Assembly (NCBI RefSeq): GCF_037042905.1
Contig: NC_087247.1
Coordinates: 38,209,420-38,273,419 of the forward strand
Direction: 5' to 3'
Source of the DNA: Lytechinus pictus
Lineage: Eukaryota; Echinodermata; Echinoidea; Temnopleuroida; Toxopneustidae
DNA length: 64,000 nt
How positions within the stretch are numbered: the stretch's first letter is position 1; every line of letters begins with the position of its first letter. Shown in pieces: positions 31,779-45,804 of this stretch. Under the pieces are notes generated by a model. The model did no database searches. It saw only the letters and a program-made list of their open reading frames with translations, and was not told the origin of the DNA. Position numbers and translations under genes: made by a program.

Positions 31779-33400
31779 ACTCTCTAATGTGGGACATACT
31801 GACTGGCTTTAGTATCTGAATGCTCCTATTTGATTATTGCATAAGGAGCCGTTGCCTTGATTGGTCATAATTGTATAGTCACACATCATATAAACATACG
31901 AAGTATGAGAATTGTGTTCGTCTGAAAGGGGTCAAAGTCCCATGTGAAAAAAAATGAACATGCAACAACCATAACAACATTAATAACAAATCCATTTGAA
32001 TTTCTTTGCATATTGGTCGACTCTGTAATGTCATGATAATACAAATTTTCAAACTTTCCCATTTTGACAGATTGATCTTATTTAATGAAGGTTTGAAAGC
32101 CTGAAACTCTTCTCTTGTGACGTCATATAAGAGCAAGATGATCAAAAGAAATGGGATGCTCATTTTCTGATCACTTTACAAATTGAAAAGAAATGGGATT
32201 ATAACATGGTCGACCATAATGACACTTATACGTGTTCCTTCAGTATGAGCTAATGCAGCTATAATTACAATTGACCACATGTGGCCATAAAAGAAAGAGG
32301 CGATGGTGTTATGAATATGAGATCATGGAGGTTTAAGAATATTTGGGGACATTTAAAAGTAATACTGTGCAAGATATAAAACTGTAATGAATTAAAATAT
32401 AGGTGTTATTCTTGATAAGCCAATCAAGTGAGATAAATTGGAAATGGTGAAAATAGAAAATAGACATGACAGTCTAATAAAAACAAAATACAGAATAATA
32501 CTAGTTTAGTATGAATGCACCCCCCCCCCCTTCCAACTACTAGGCAGCTTGCACATTCGTTAATGATGGATTCATCTTGAAGATTTGGTCAATTGATTTT
32601 AAAAGTGAAGTATAAAGTCGCGCCATAATTGCTCTTTTCGTAAAATGACCTTGTAAAATTGAATCGCGGGTATCTATAAATGTCCAGATGATTGTATGTT
32701 ATCTTTAAATAGATCATGTTAGCTTCAGTTAAACGACTGGTCGATTTCAACAGTGTTCCATAATGAGAATCCATCAGCTTATCTTATTGTCACTAGGTGT
32801 TTTGCCTCCACGCATTTTAAAAAAGGCATTAACAAAGAAGGAAACGCGTCCTTTCATACTATACCACCCTCCCGTCCCCCCCCCCTTCTTCAAGTGAAGT
32901 GATATCTGTTCACTTCGATCTATACCGGTATTGTACTCCACCGCCCATCCCCCAATACCCCCTCCCCTACAACCCAAGCCTCTTCATGCCCCTCATACAT
33001 GCTTAAGATAATCACTTAACTATAGAATTGTTTGTTCTCCGAGTCTCATCCTCATTCTCAACAATTTGAAGAGCAGTTTTCGAAAAGGGAAAGGAATTTC
33101 AGAGTCTTGCTTTTTATCTTCCTCCATGACTATGATCGATAGTTTGTTGAGTAATTTGTTTGACTTGCTCATGTTTATTACCCTGTGCAACACAAGTTTC
33201 CAGATACATTATAGTTTTGGCGGGGAAAACCGATATTGCCTCAGAAAGGGACATTTAATCATTAGAGGTCTAACATTCGTTCTATGAATCTTACTACCTG
33301 TACCTCCATTTTGACAGAAGTGTATACCACCACAACATCTCACTCAACGGTTCCTACATACTTTCATTTTGATGAATAGCTACTTTGTTATCTATTTTAT
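31779..33400. other. Intergenic, no gene supported
   Basis: AT-rich with C homopolymers at about 32520 and 32877. No coding or structural signal. Confidence 0.6.
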
Positions 33401-33568
33401 ATTAGAAAGTCAAAAAGGGGCCTAAGCTTTCGATCCTAGCAGAATCTTCGTCGGAGGCAAAATGACAAACATATAAAGTGGAACAACCACTTAATATGTT
33501 TGTCATTTTGCCTCCGACGAAGATTCTGCTAGGATCGAAAGCTTAGGCCCCTTTTTTACTTTCTAATT
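33401..33568. repeat. Long hairpin, ~74-bp arms, with hammerhead-like core in each arm
   Basis: Left arm 33401-33474 and right arm 33495-33568 are near-perfect inverses around a 20-bp loop. On the plus strand the right arm has CCGACGA (33514-33520), a GATTC/GGATC stem with TGCTA loop, then GAAA (33537-33540). This is the layout of a hammerhead ribozyme catalytic core except for C in place of the conserved U in CUGANGA. The left arm carries the same on the minus strand. Confidence 0.7.
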
Positions 33569-36500
33569 TACTCCATTGGCTCTCTTTTATTAGATAAGCA
33601 GTTTTCAGCAGCTTCTTTTTGCCTATTTTATATTACTAATATGGAATGCCTATGAATTAGTTGACAGTTTTAAAGTAGAAAGGGAAAAAATAAGAACTTC
33701 ACTAATGTGATGTTTTTAAATCAGAAGTGAAAGCTCGGCGGCATTTGTGGCTTTCCCATTTTTATATTCTTTATATTCACTCTTTTAAGAATTGAACTTC
33801 GAGTGCATAGGAACTATCAATCATGATTTCAAAACAATAAAGCAATAGTCGCATAACACCTATTTCATAAATGAGCTTAGTGCTTTACCAAGTCAAACAT
33901 AATTATGCAGCGATCTTGTGGGACCCCCCGCCAATTTTGATGCTTGATATACATGTATATTTTTGTTTTGCTTTAAGTCGAAAGGACAAATTTAGACGAA
34001 TCATTTCCATAATATACCAATAAAATACTTTCAACTTCGCTCACTCACACACTATTGAACATACTCCTACAACGTTTCATAATATTTTTGGGTCGATTGC
34101 CTTTGGTGCTCTGCCCCCTACCCTCCTAAAAAAAAAAACATTGGAGACAAACAAAATCTCCATTTTAGAATCATTTTTGCACAAATCAACCGGCTTTAAG
34201 CATGCGGTGTAATTGTCAAATAAACAAAATGGATATTAGTAAAAAATAAAAAATAAAATAAAAAAACCGAGAATAGATAAACACATGAATACACGAATTA
34301 ATAAATGAATAGATAACTTTTATCTTCATCGAGACAAAAAAAGCATGAAAAATATGCAGCATTGGGAGAGCAGTTTTACAAAATGAATGTCATGCAGTCT
34401 AAAAGAAAACAGATAAATAGATAAATAAAATTATGAATCAATAAATGAATATAAAAACAAGTAAATTATTAGTAAATTAATGGAAATATAAATAAAGTGG
34501 TTTATTTTTACTACCATTTTCAGGCTTAGTCCAGTATAACTACAAGTTCTTTTCCATTGTTGGTCTCCGCTGGGCCAGCACAAAAGAATATATAATGTGT
34601 GAATCAATTTGTAACCTCTGTGTGCCCTTTCTAATATCCTACACCACTTAAAGAAGACCCATTAAGAAAAGACGTCTGCCAAAGCTTAAAGGTGGAAGAT
34701 AACATGCCCCTTTATAATTTTCTTCTATCGGGATGCATTATGCAGCCGGAACGCGATTGCGTAATTGAATAAATAGTGTAAACCCGCCATTGCTTTCTTG
34801 CAAAGTCCACACTCCACTGAGTTCCCTATTTCATGTCCGACAAGGGGTTCATGGCTTTAATTAAAAACTGATCATTTTTTATGATGCAATTATGTACAGG
34901 CAAATTAATTAGATAGGGTTGTGGTTAGGAAAGCTGCGTGCGTCATCTGCTGGAAAATGACAAACGAATCTTTTAAGTTCATGGAGTACTAAATCCAGTT
35001 TTAATTGAAATTTATCATGCTTTTGTCACACAAGCAAGTTTTGTTCATTAATGGATGTCTTCAACGAATATTGAACATGGATTGTCGAGTAGGAAAACTG
35101 TTTCTATAGTGTGTATGCGGGTGGTTAGAGAGAGAGAGAGAGAGTATGTGTACATAGTACATTAAGCGATATAATCTTGAGCAATATTTCGAAAATTGTT
35201 ATGTCTTCAATATTTTGATTATTTTCAGAATAAAAAGTAAAATGGATGACGAAGGCTTTCTACATGTTCTATAACATTTGTTGAAGTGCATTTGTAATCT
35301 CATCGTTCAAAGCTCGTCTCCGACCTCAGTCGGAAGCATTACAGTCACTATCCAAACACATGCTACAGGTGTCCAAGTGTTTCTTAGACATGTTAGATGG
35401 GTGGAGAAATGTCGATTTATAAACTTCCTCATCACATTAAATAAGCAACAACAACTTGAAACGACGGCGCCTTAGATGAAAGATAATCATAATCTTCATT
35501 GAATCTTTTTGTTGTGTTGCCGAACATCGATTGTATCCTTCGTCAGCGAAAGACATCGCATGATGCACATTTGAAGAGAAAGAAATACACAATATGGAAT
35601 GGTGTATTATGAAGAGCCGTCGATGAATTAAAATAATCCTAGAAAAGCACAATACAACGTAAAATTTCCACTGTAGTGATGGACTAGCAGAAATGACAAA
35701 TGTTTGATGAAAGCTTTGTGATAAAGGATGAATCGTTTTCTGATAATCTGGCTGACAACAGAGTATTCGTTTAAGAGAACTTTATTCATTAACCACATCC
35801 ATTGCAAAACAAATTTGCTTTAACATTACCATGATTACTAATACTTTCATGATGGAAATGTTTTTAATATATTGCATCAACCCCCCCCCCCCTCCCCCTT
35901 CAATCCTGCCCGAAGGATGAGGTGGGATTTCTGGATGGGACCATGATGAGTGGACCCCACCTTTCATTGCCTCTCAGTGGATTTGAGCCCACTTTATATA
36001 CCTTATGATATCCTTCTGTAATATGAATATTTTTTAAGAATTATATTCGAACATGTCTAAAGATTGTGTTCATGGTGTCGACGAGTTAACGGACATACGC
36101 GTTACTGCTGATAAAGGCTAGCATGACGTGCGCTCAAAGCCTGCGCCCATTCCGCCCAATGATATTCAACTTTGCATCATTACCCATTGTCACATTGCAT
36201 GTGTCGTTTACAGGTGCAGTCAAGTCTGAAATATTTTCTTTGGGAATATCCTTTTTAATAATCAGTTTTTGTTTCGAAGCAAAACGTTCGGTTCCAAACG
36301 GAACTATTTCACACCTTGTGCCAAGAGGTGACGTTCCCTGACAAATTATTGATTGCGGTGCCCTCATTCACCAATCGGGTTTGTTCAATAACGGCAGCTA
36401 AACGATCCCGTTGATAACCAATCAGGACAATGGTTCTTTCAGAATATTTAAGCAGCTTCCGCAGTGGAAGAACTGGGACGTTCATGCCCGGTAATTACTT

Positions 36501-38368
36501 CTTTTATGCAAGTTTGAAAACGTGGTTATCCTAATAATAAGATACAATGGTATGTTCTTGGTACTAACTAACCTTAATACGAGGTGACACATTCGCCAAG
36601 AATTGGCTGGTGTATCGTTCACGCCGTGTATAATACTTCGTATTATTACTTTGGCGACATTCATCTTTATCTCTCGTTTGTAATAAATCAAACGATAACT
36701 CAGATGATATCATTAAAGAATGTAATTTACAAAATGAACATAAAAACAACACAACGTACGAAATAAACCCATGCCTCTAACTTGTTGTCTAGGAGATAAA
36801 ATGTAAGTTTAGTAATATGAAATAAATATTCCATCCGTAAATGTTTCTATTTGTGAATTATGCAGTACCATACAACGTAAATAGATAATGAGAGCTAGAA
36901 TATTAAAACAAAGCTATCATCCACCCCACATAGTTACATTGAAACAATAAAGTATGATCTGGAAAGAGTCTTACCTGTCAAACGATGAACACAGTCATGA
37001 TAGTGTTTCCTCCTAAAAGATGTGAATATTACCTTATTAAAAACTTTTTTTTTCTTCACAATTTGGCTCGTATATTCGGTATCTATCAAAATGAAGTATT
37101 TCATACTTTGATGAACATAATCACTGAATTCTATACCCGACTATCTTACATTCCTGCATTCCGCGTGTCCCTCCATGCAGAATTGAGAAGAGGAAAGTGT
37201 TACCTGTGTCTCACTCTGGCGCTCTTTTATGTGTGCCCTCTAAAACCTAAAGTCCCATCCATTTGCACCTCAAACCCAAGCAAACAATAATTGATAATAG
37301 AATACTCTTGGTACGGTAGCATCTTCATCGGTATCTATTGTTCGCTGGATCTACGAGAGGACAGAAGAGATCCACTTCAGCTTCTCACCTCCAGCTTCGA
37401 TCTATCTGGCTCCACACCAAATGCATTGTCCTGTTAGAGTGGCTACCGATGTCCGACCAGTGACCAGTTCTTCCCTCCAGCCAATGTTTGCTCAGTATTG
37501 GTCAGCAATGGTTTGGTCTATTCGATGGAACCCTCCCCTACTCATACATGTCATGTCATACAGAAAGGTTTTGGCGGTTTTTTTACTCTTTCATTGTGAT
37601 AGTGTTGGGTATGACGTCTATCGCTTCGTCTTTTGATGAAGCGTTGTTAAGGATAGCACAATGTTATAGGCAATGAAGAACATTTCTAAAGACCTTCGTT
37701 TCCTCCGTCTATTTGCACATGTTTTTACTGTCTAAATCCCGTTATATCTAATGGTATTTCCCTTTTAAATAAATTACTTGTAACTGTTTTATATTCATCC
37801 AAGACTTTTCAGCGGATTTGTAGGCTTGTGGGCCTACATGTAGTCTTATCTTTACAAAAATATATTCGATTTGCTGCAGCAAAAAACAATATTAGGTTGG
37901 CTTCTAATCGGCATACTTCCAAAGAAAGAAAAAAAAACGAGTCGAATCAGTGTGAAGTTGTCATTACTTTCTTCAAATCAGAATATTTTGATATTATAAC
38001 ATTTCAAGCATTCTCTATGGAAGCTTCAAACATGCATTGTGGTAAAATTATATTCCATTCGATTTGATTCTGGGTAAAAAAAAGGGTGTTTAAGATTATT
38101 ATGGGATGCACCCGCGTATGATTGAACAAAACAATCCCAAGATGGCTAATAGATTGAAAATTAAAATAATTGTTGTAGATCTACATGTATGTTTTAAGAA
38201 AGACTGTACTGAAAGTACAAATTTGAAAGATTATAGATTGGATGGATGCATTGAAAATACATTAAGAAATTAATGGATGGATGGATGGATAGATAGATAG
38301 CCAGCCTAAGCCTATTTACATCCTACGATTAATCTGAGAATAATCATGACAGGACGATATGACTATAT
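33569..38368. other. Intergenic, mostly no signal
   Basis: AT-rich sequence with short (GA)n at about 35129-35146, a C-run at 35881 and A/T-rich words near 34240-34500. The one segment with coding-like character is 36134-36485, listed separately. Confidence 0.6.
36134..36485 (-). other. Possible coding fragment: two overlapping minus-strand frames in a GC-richer island
   Basis: On the minus strand an ATG at 36485-36483 opens a 58-codon frame (start MNVPVLPLRKLL, later TIVLIGYQRDRL, stop near 36309). A second minus-strand frame (36367-36134) continues with GTRCEIVPFGTERFASKQ and NDTCNVTMGNDAKLNIIGR. Together they look like one coding stretch with a frame change, but I do not recognise the family. 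A GTGTGA donor-like site follows codon 57 of the first frame. On the other strand two CCAAT boxes (about 36370 and 36417) and ATATTTAAG (about 36441) could be a promoter instead. Neither reading is proven. Confidence 0.2.
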
Positions 38369-38376
38369 ATACAGTG

Positions 38377-38452
<76 letters not shown>
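38369..38452. repeat. (TA)n microsatellite
   Basis: About 84 bp of almost pure TA broken by single C bases. Confidence 0.95.
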
Positions 38453-38455
<3 letters not shown>

Positions 38456-41400
38456 GAAGAAGAATACTAAATAAACTCGTACAAACCTTATACACATTAC
38501 TTGTATTATGCCATGGTGATTTTTTTAATGATTTATCAGTAGGCTTCCCACCGTATTTAAAATGATTGTGGTCAAAACAACTAGATTATCATGATTATGT
38601 TGAATACAAGTTGAAATATCAATATAAACGAAATGAACTTTAAGATGCAATATCCGAATGTTCAAACAAAATATGTGGCATGGTATAAACCGTCGATGAC
38701 CTAAAAAAGCTTTCCAGAAATCCTACATAATTAGTGCTAATCACTCTTAAAAAGGATCAGAGCCTGTCAAAGTATTTTTTAAACTGCTGTTGACAAAATT
38801 ATATCGATTTCATTGACAAAAAGGAGAGACCCGAATAGTAGGGATGGTATACAGACAATGTACACGGTCGACCACGAGCATTAAATTCATGACTGTTCCC
38901 ACCTATGGTTCCCACTCACATGTATTTAGTTTTGTTATGGCGCCCGTGTGTCTAGCGACGGACAGGTGTGTGGTGCGAACGGTAACGTGCATGCACAGCT
39001 TAGGCTACCTGTTCCCGCCAACTAATTTTGTTTCAAATTTAAAATAGATGAAAGAATAATCGTAATTATATGAAATAAAACCTCGTATAGAATTATCGGG
39101 GTTTTTTTCTTTTGATACTTATGCAGCGGCGGATCTAGAATTGACCAACGGGGGGGGGGGGGCGCAAATGGGACCCACGTACTTTTAATTCAAAGTGCAA
39201 GCAAAGCAAGTAAGAGGTAAAACGTCACCACATCTTCAACTTTCCCGTTGATTTTGTTTCCTGGATGAGCATAAATGTAATCATTCTAATTACCCCCCCC
39301 CCCCTCCGAGACCACCCCTAAGATATATGGGGGCGGTAATATAGCTATCGAGGTATGATATTACGCAACAACTTTACAACTGACCGGGATATGAATGACC
39401 CAGACACATCACAATCTAAACAAACTGTTAACAAACTATAAATTATCTGTATTTCAAACAAGTTAATATGATATACTATGTTTTGGCAGTAAAGGTTAAT
39501 AATTACCTGCATCTCTCAACATGAGAAACACTATGGTTTCCGATGCAGTTGCTCGTAAGTGTGAGAACTATCAATATTTAAACTATCAATATCCTATCAA
39601 CTATCAATATCTATCCTGCAAAGATGTCGCCTGTACCGTATGAGCGTACCCCATTTTCGAGGAAAGTGCTGTATTTTAGAAAATAGGGGGGTCCCATAAT
39701 CTTCAGAAATATGGAGGATTTGTACATGTTTCCCCCAAACATAATTAAAATTATGGAGAGTTAACAAATCTCCACATAAAAATCCTGGATTTTAGGAGGT
39801 AATTTTGCTATCTTTCCTTTAGTGTCTGTGATATTTTTTATGGCTTCCCCTTCAAAAGCCCGTAATAAAACTAAGTATTCGGGTATGCATTCTATTTTTG
39901 GACAAATTTTAACGCAAGTCTTTAGATGACGTATCAATGTGTTTTCGTTAAACTGCTCTTTTCTGAATTTAATCACTGTTTTGTTATTATTTTCTCACTA
40001 TTATATGGTATTTTGCTACTTTTTGGGCGAGTACTTAATCGCTATAAATCATTTCCCCATGACCATAATTGGTTAAAGTTGGAGGAAGCAAACTACAAAA
40101 ATCTTTTAACAATCGGTTACGATTTCGTCAGGTGTAAGGGAGGTGGGCTCAACTTGATGGCGAATAAAGGCAATCAATTAATTAGGGCTTTATACCAGGG
40201 GTGTAAAAATCGATTCCATAATGGGTGCTTGAGGGGCCTCTCCTTGTGATCTGGCACAATCATCAATAGCTCTCTAAGTTTTGGTCTAATGCTTGATACG
40301 TTGAGTGGCAGTTAAACGTCAAATCATTCATAACTATTTCCATGGCTTGAAAATTATATATACTTGGTTTAAACATGGATGAGACAACCGGAAAGAGAAA
40401 GTATGAATTGTTAACAAGGATTAACGGTATACGTAGTTTTTATTCAGGGTTCTTGTCTTATTGCATGCAGTTGGGAGGCACTGCAATATTTTGTCATTCG
40501 AGCGAGCGAGCCTCTAGGTGGACGATTTTGAATGGCCAGATGATGGAATATATCGTCCAAATTACTAAACGAAATTTGATGAACATTATGATGTTTAAAA
40601 ATGCAGCAAATTGATCTACACCCCCTAAAAAAGTTTTTGAAGGCTCCAGTCTGACCCCCTCCTCCCCAAAATAACCCACCCATGTTTAGTGATAAAGAAA
40701 TTTGTTTTTGTTTCAGATTTAAATGTAAAGCTGTACAATTAATATCAATTGCAATTATCGGTATTAAACGTCATCGATCTTCAAACTGATTGAGGGGGAT
40801 GGTTTTGAGTAAAAGTCGAATAACTCGTCAAATTACCTAAACTTGAAAACGATTTTTTCAGGTTGTAAAGCTTACCCTGACTTAAAGGGAAATCAACCCC
40901 ACATAGGAAAATGTTATAAAGATTTAAGATAACGAATTCAGAAAAATAGTTAGGTGTAAGTTTATTTAAATTTGACAAACGATATTAACATTATGAATCT
41001 TTTAAAATTGTAATTAATACATGACATGGGGATTTGAATCCTGCGAATTGTGGTGTATGTAGGATGCTATTAGTATCCATCTTCTGATCTATGACACACT
41101 ACGTATTTGTTACAAATTTAAAATGCCATTAATAAATGGCAAAAAAAAAAACTGTTCGATCGTTACGCCTATGTATATTTGTCTTGGTGTTTGAGTGAAG
41201 GTGAGATGGCCGGGGATTTGAGGACAGGTAGAGCAATGGTGAAAGCAATACGTGGTTTGAATTTAATCGCATGTCATAAGAAAAGCTTTTATGAGATGGA
41301 TGGTTCTAGGAAGACGGGACGGCCAAAGAGGACAGAGGCAAATGAAGGAGTAGAGTAAGAGGCAAGGACGCTGGAAGACGGACACTACTCCGACTGGGCT

Positions 41401-43330
41401 TTGTCCGACTCTACCTCAACCAAAACTTGTTTGATCCATGCACATTATAATTTTACTCCATCTATATACAACCCACATCTGAACGAGGATATTGTTAAAC
41501 ATATTAATGACATTCCCTTGTTCGCGTGCATCTATAATACATGACTTGTATTTTCTTTAGGTCATTATGTTTTACTATTTTAAACTATAGGTGGCGTGCT
41601 GCATAAACGGATTAAAATGGGAATACATCTGTGCTTCGGCTAAGTAAAACCATGGACCTACCATGGTATAAAACGTACTTTCTTGACGGCTCCATTGCAG
41701 CATCAACTTTATAAGTTTCCAAACAGACGGAACCACAGCCTAACACGATTTTGAAGAAAATTTTATAGCGTCAAGGAATTCTATCGGGGTATTAAATATT
41801 GTTTATTAAGTGATCTGTCATTTTTACGACAAATCACCTAAAGTGACCTAATAATTTCTTCAGAGGTTTCTTTTTTTGGGGTGATATGTCATTCATAACA
41901 AATCACTTAATTTTTCATTTTCTATTATTTTTCATTATTGTTATTTACATAATTCCATCCAAATTGGAAGGGAACAGAATCGATTTTTATCTCAGTTGCC
42001 AATATTTCTCAAGATGGACTTGCGGGAAAATTTATGAGCCGCTAAATACTACGATAAATTTCGGTCGAGCATAATGTATAAAATGCAAATTTTACCTTAC
42101 CCAAAATGCTTCGTCGTCTACCCTATTTTGTTTTCATCACGAAATTAAAATACAGAAGATTATGGAGAAAAGTTATCTCTGCTATATGTTTGAAGCGGAG
42201 TCGATTTGGTTGATCAGTGAGTATTGTTTCATTGTTTTAAGGGGGGTCAATTTGTGTTAAAAAAATGTTTTTTGTTGTTGTTGTTGACATAAACGATCGA
42301 CTGACCATGGAGGTAGAATATTTGCCTTCTGGATAATTTGAAAAATTAAAGAACTTTTCTTGCTCCCAAAACTGTCGACATTAATTTTTGGGGTATGTAT
42401 ACTTTTCCTGGGAGGGGGTGTCGCACGGGCGAACGTCTATTCTTTATGGCCCTGAGTAGGGTTTTTAAATTCTATAAAGGAATGGGGGTAATTTCCCTCC
42501 CGAATTCTAATGTGTACGGAAATGCTTTGCAATTTTTTTATCAAATCGTTTATGTTAATGTTTCAGCTTCTTTTAATGAGCTGATTATGTGAAGTGGAGT
42601 TTTATGGAGTGAAATCGGAGGCAAATTGTACTTTTATTTGCAAAAGTATTTAAAAATTGTCGGACGAATCAGTTCCGTGTTTCAATATCTGATATCGTTG
42701 CCTTATCTTACCCCCCCCCCATTATTGTAGCTCGCAGTGGATACAAGTTAGTTTTATATAGATTATACCGTTTCCTATAATGGGATGGAATCCAATGAAG
42801 CCAACACAAAGAACAATGCTAAACTAAACTCATTACCTTATACGAACCAGACCACACTCATGTCAATCATCTAACCCATTCTATTCATAGATGATTGTAA
42901 AAAAAAGTATATATATATCCCCCAAATATATCTTGATTTTTTAAGAAACACTTTTCATCGATAGAATCATGCATTGTAATCGTTACAAGACCACCCCCAC
43001 TTATTATACGTGTGACGAGTGTGTTAGTCATGATAAATAACACGATCTCACCTATCAACACTCTCTTCAACATAATTTTTAAAAGAACCAAGAAAGGAAC
43101 TATTGATGTCACTGTCAATTGTCATTGTCCTTTGTTGAATGAAGAGTGTCACTGGACATGTCAACGTTTAATACTGATCGGGATAGAATTTGCTTTGAGA
43201 GGCACGGTGACCAATTTAGTAGGAGTTGGTAATTTTTATTTCATTATTTTTTACTTGTTTATTTTTATTGTTCTATTTCGTTATTTTTCGGTTTATTTTA
43301 TTAACACAATATTATTATCATTATCTTAAC
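38453..43330. other. Intergenic, repeat remnants only
   Basis: Contains a poly-G element remnant (GCGGCGGATCTAGAATTGA then a G-run at about 39150), a poly-C/T partner at about 39293, a GAGCGAGCGAGC remnant at about 40499, and two GTGAT..GTCAT..ACAAATCACT palindromic units at 41812-41838 and 41881-41911. No gene is supported. Confidence 0.6.
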
Positions 43331-44258
43331 ATTATTTTTATTATCATTATTATTATTATTATTATCATCATCATCATCATCATTATCATTATGGGGAAAA
43401 CACCCTAAATAACATCTTCATGATCAACTATCACCAGCATTAAAAAAAAAAAAATTATAATTTTTTTTTACATCGCGCATGTCCATCTTTATTGAACTAA
43501 ATGATTTTATGAAACAAAATACGTAAGTTTAAATGATCGAAAATGCATGTATAATATAGTGTGCAACCTCCTCCTTCTCCCCCTCATAATCATCAATATC
43601 ATCATCATCATTGTCACCACAATCATTGTCATTATCATCACCATCATCATCATCATTATCATCATCACCTTCATCATCATCATCGTCATCATCATCATCC
43701 TCATCGGCATCATCATCACCAGTATAGCAGCAACATTACAATCCTCATCACCAGCATCATCATCATCATTGCCACCATCATCATCTTCAACATTATCATT
43801 GCCACCACCATCATCTTCATCATTATCATTGCCACCACCATCATCATCATCATTGCCACCACCATCATCATTGCCACCACCATTATCATCATCATCATCA
43901 TTGCCACCACCATCATCTCCATCATTATCGCTGCCACCACCATCATCATCATTGCCACCACCATCATCGTCATCATCATTGCCACCGCCATCATCATCAT
44001 CATCAATTCATCATCATCATCATCATCATCACCATCATCTTCTTCGTATTTTTCTTCATCATCATCTTAATCATATTTAATCATTACCACCACCATTATC
44101 ACTGCCACCACCATCATCATCATTGCCACCACCATTATCATCATCATCATCATTGCCACCACCATCATCTCCATCATTATCACTGCCACCACCATCATCA
44201 TCATTGCCACCACCATCATCGTCATCATCATTGCCACCGCCATCATCATCATCATCAA

Positions 44259-44295
<37 letters not shown>

Positions 44296-44365
44296 CCATC
44301 ATCTTCTTCGTATTTTTCTTCATCATCATCTTAATCATATTTCATCATTATATTTAATCATTACC

Positions 44366-44396
<31 letters not shown>

Positions 44397-44436
44397 CCAT
44401 CTTCATCGTCAACATCATCACCATCATTATTACGTA
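43331..44436. repeat. Large (ATC/ATT)n array with higher-order duplication
   Basis: (ATT)n/(ATC)n tracts at 43340-43395, then an ATC-rich array at about 43589-44436. Within it a 200-plus-bp block (TTGCCACCACCATTATC ... TTCTTCGTATTTTTCTTC) at about 43870-44080 recurs at about 44125-44342. Long His-, Ser- or Met-rich frames read through it are products of the repeat. Confidence 0.92.
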
Positions 44437-45804
44437 AATTGGCATCAATTCTGTTTTACCGGTAATTTGGAAAATAATAACACCATAACATGATTTATCT
44501 TGCAAGGTATGACTTGGTATAAATGGCTTCCATCAATCTCTTTATTTCCGTTATGCCCTCTAAAATCTTCATTCCAACATCAGATTGAAATTTGAAAATC
44601 AAGCAGCAATATCATAACTACAGTACATTTTACTCAAAATTTCAAAAATGAAAATCTCTTAATTTGGGCAGAAATGAATTTGCACTGAATTCTTAAAAAA
44701 TGTTCATAACATCTACGATTAAAAAACACAGACTTGACACTTAGTAGAATTGACGTGATGGAACACTCTCTAAATCCAAATGTTCTTGTGATCTAAGTCC
44801 ATCAAGCAATCACTTTCTACACTAATATTTTGTTAAAAAAATGAACAGAATAGCCATCAAGAAATATTTTCAGCTCTCTTTCTAATTTTTCTCATATTTT
44901 TAGGGGGATACAGTTATACCAAAAATATGCAAAGGCATGTTTCTGCAACATTATATAAGATGAAATTCTGTTTTCTCCTTTATTTCGCAATTTATTCTTA
45001 CAATGGATCAAAATTTTCTTCCGTTTAAGAACTGAAGAAAGCAACTTGCCTATCCAAATTGCCAATTCATATCAATTATTGACAAAATGTATTAAAGGTC
45101 AAGTCCACCCCAACAAACACACGCCCTTTAACAACAGATACACTTTACAATAACAATGCTAACGATCAAACATTATTATGACAAATGGAAACAAGATTAC
45201 ACGCTAACATGGTTAGTATGGAAAGAAAAGGAGCACATGAACATATATGCGTTTTTGCATATAGTGCATGTATCTACGAAAATGTAGAATATATACATAT
45301 AAACTTTAAAAACACATAGGGTATAATACAATACACATGAGTGATGGTACTGATTATACAACAAGTGAGCATAAACTAGCAGGCCTATTAACAGCTCGGC
45401 AAACTATCACACACACAATGACATACAACAAAACATAATTATCAAGTCTTTGGCTACACGATTAAAATAATACTAAATAATGGTTTCAAACATATGATAT
45501 TGGTTGATTGTGATACTACTTTATAGTGGCTAAATTCGAAGGTATCATGCGGAAGACTTTGAAAAATCCACTTGCATTCATCAATTCGTGATGTCGAGTG
45601 TTTCAAACTATTCTTCTTCTTCATCATTAATATTATCATGCGAAGATGATATTCATTTAAAATTTCCTTTTTCATACTTACAAAATATGCCTTTCCACAA
45701 GACGTCAACGCAATTTATTTCAATGATATGCCGTTATTATTGGAACAAGGCGGTTCACGAAACAGGAGTCTCGCCTGATTTCGCGATCAATAAAATATGC
45801 AATA
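44437..45804. other. Intergenic, no gene supported
   Basis: AT-rich. A solo end of the TTAA/AGGTCAAGTCCACCCC foldback family lies at 45092-45125. Nothing else is seen. Confidence 0.6.

Noticed and set aside
38369-38452. (TA)n as a replication origin or regulatory element
   Set aside because: An ordinary microsatellite with no supporting context.
43547-44437. Long Ser/Pro-, His- or Met-rich frames in the ATC array on both strands
   Set aside because: Every frame of a trinucleotide repeat stays open; composition follows the repeat unit and there is no splice or start context.
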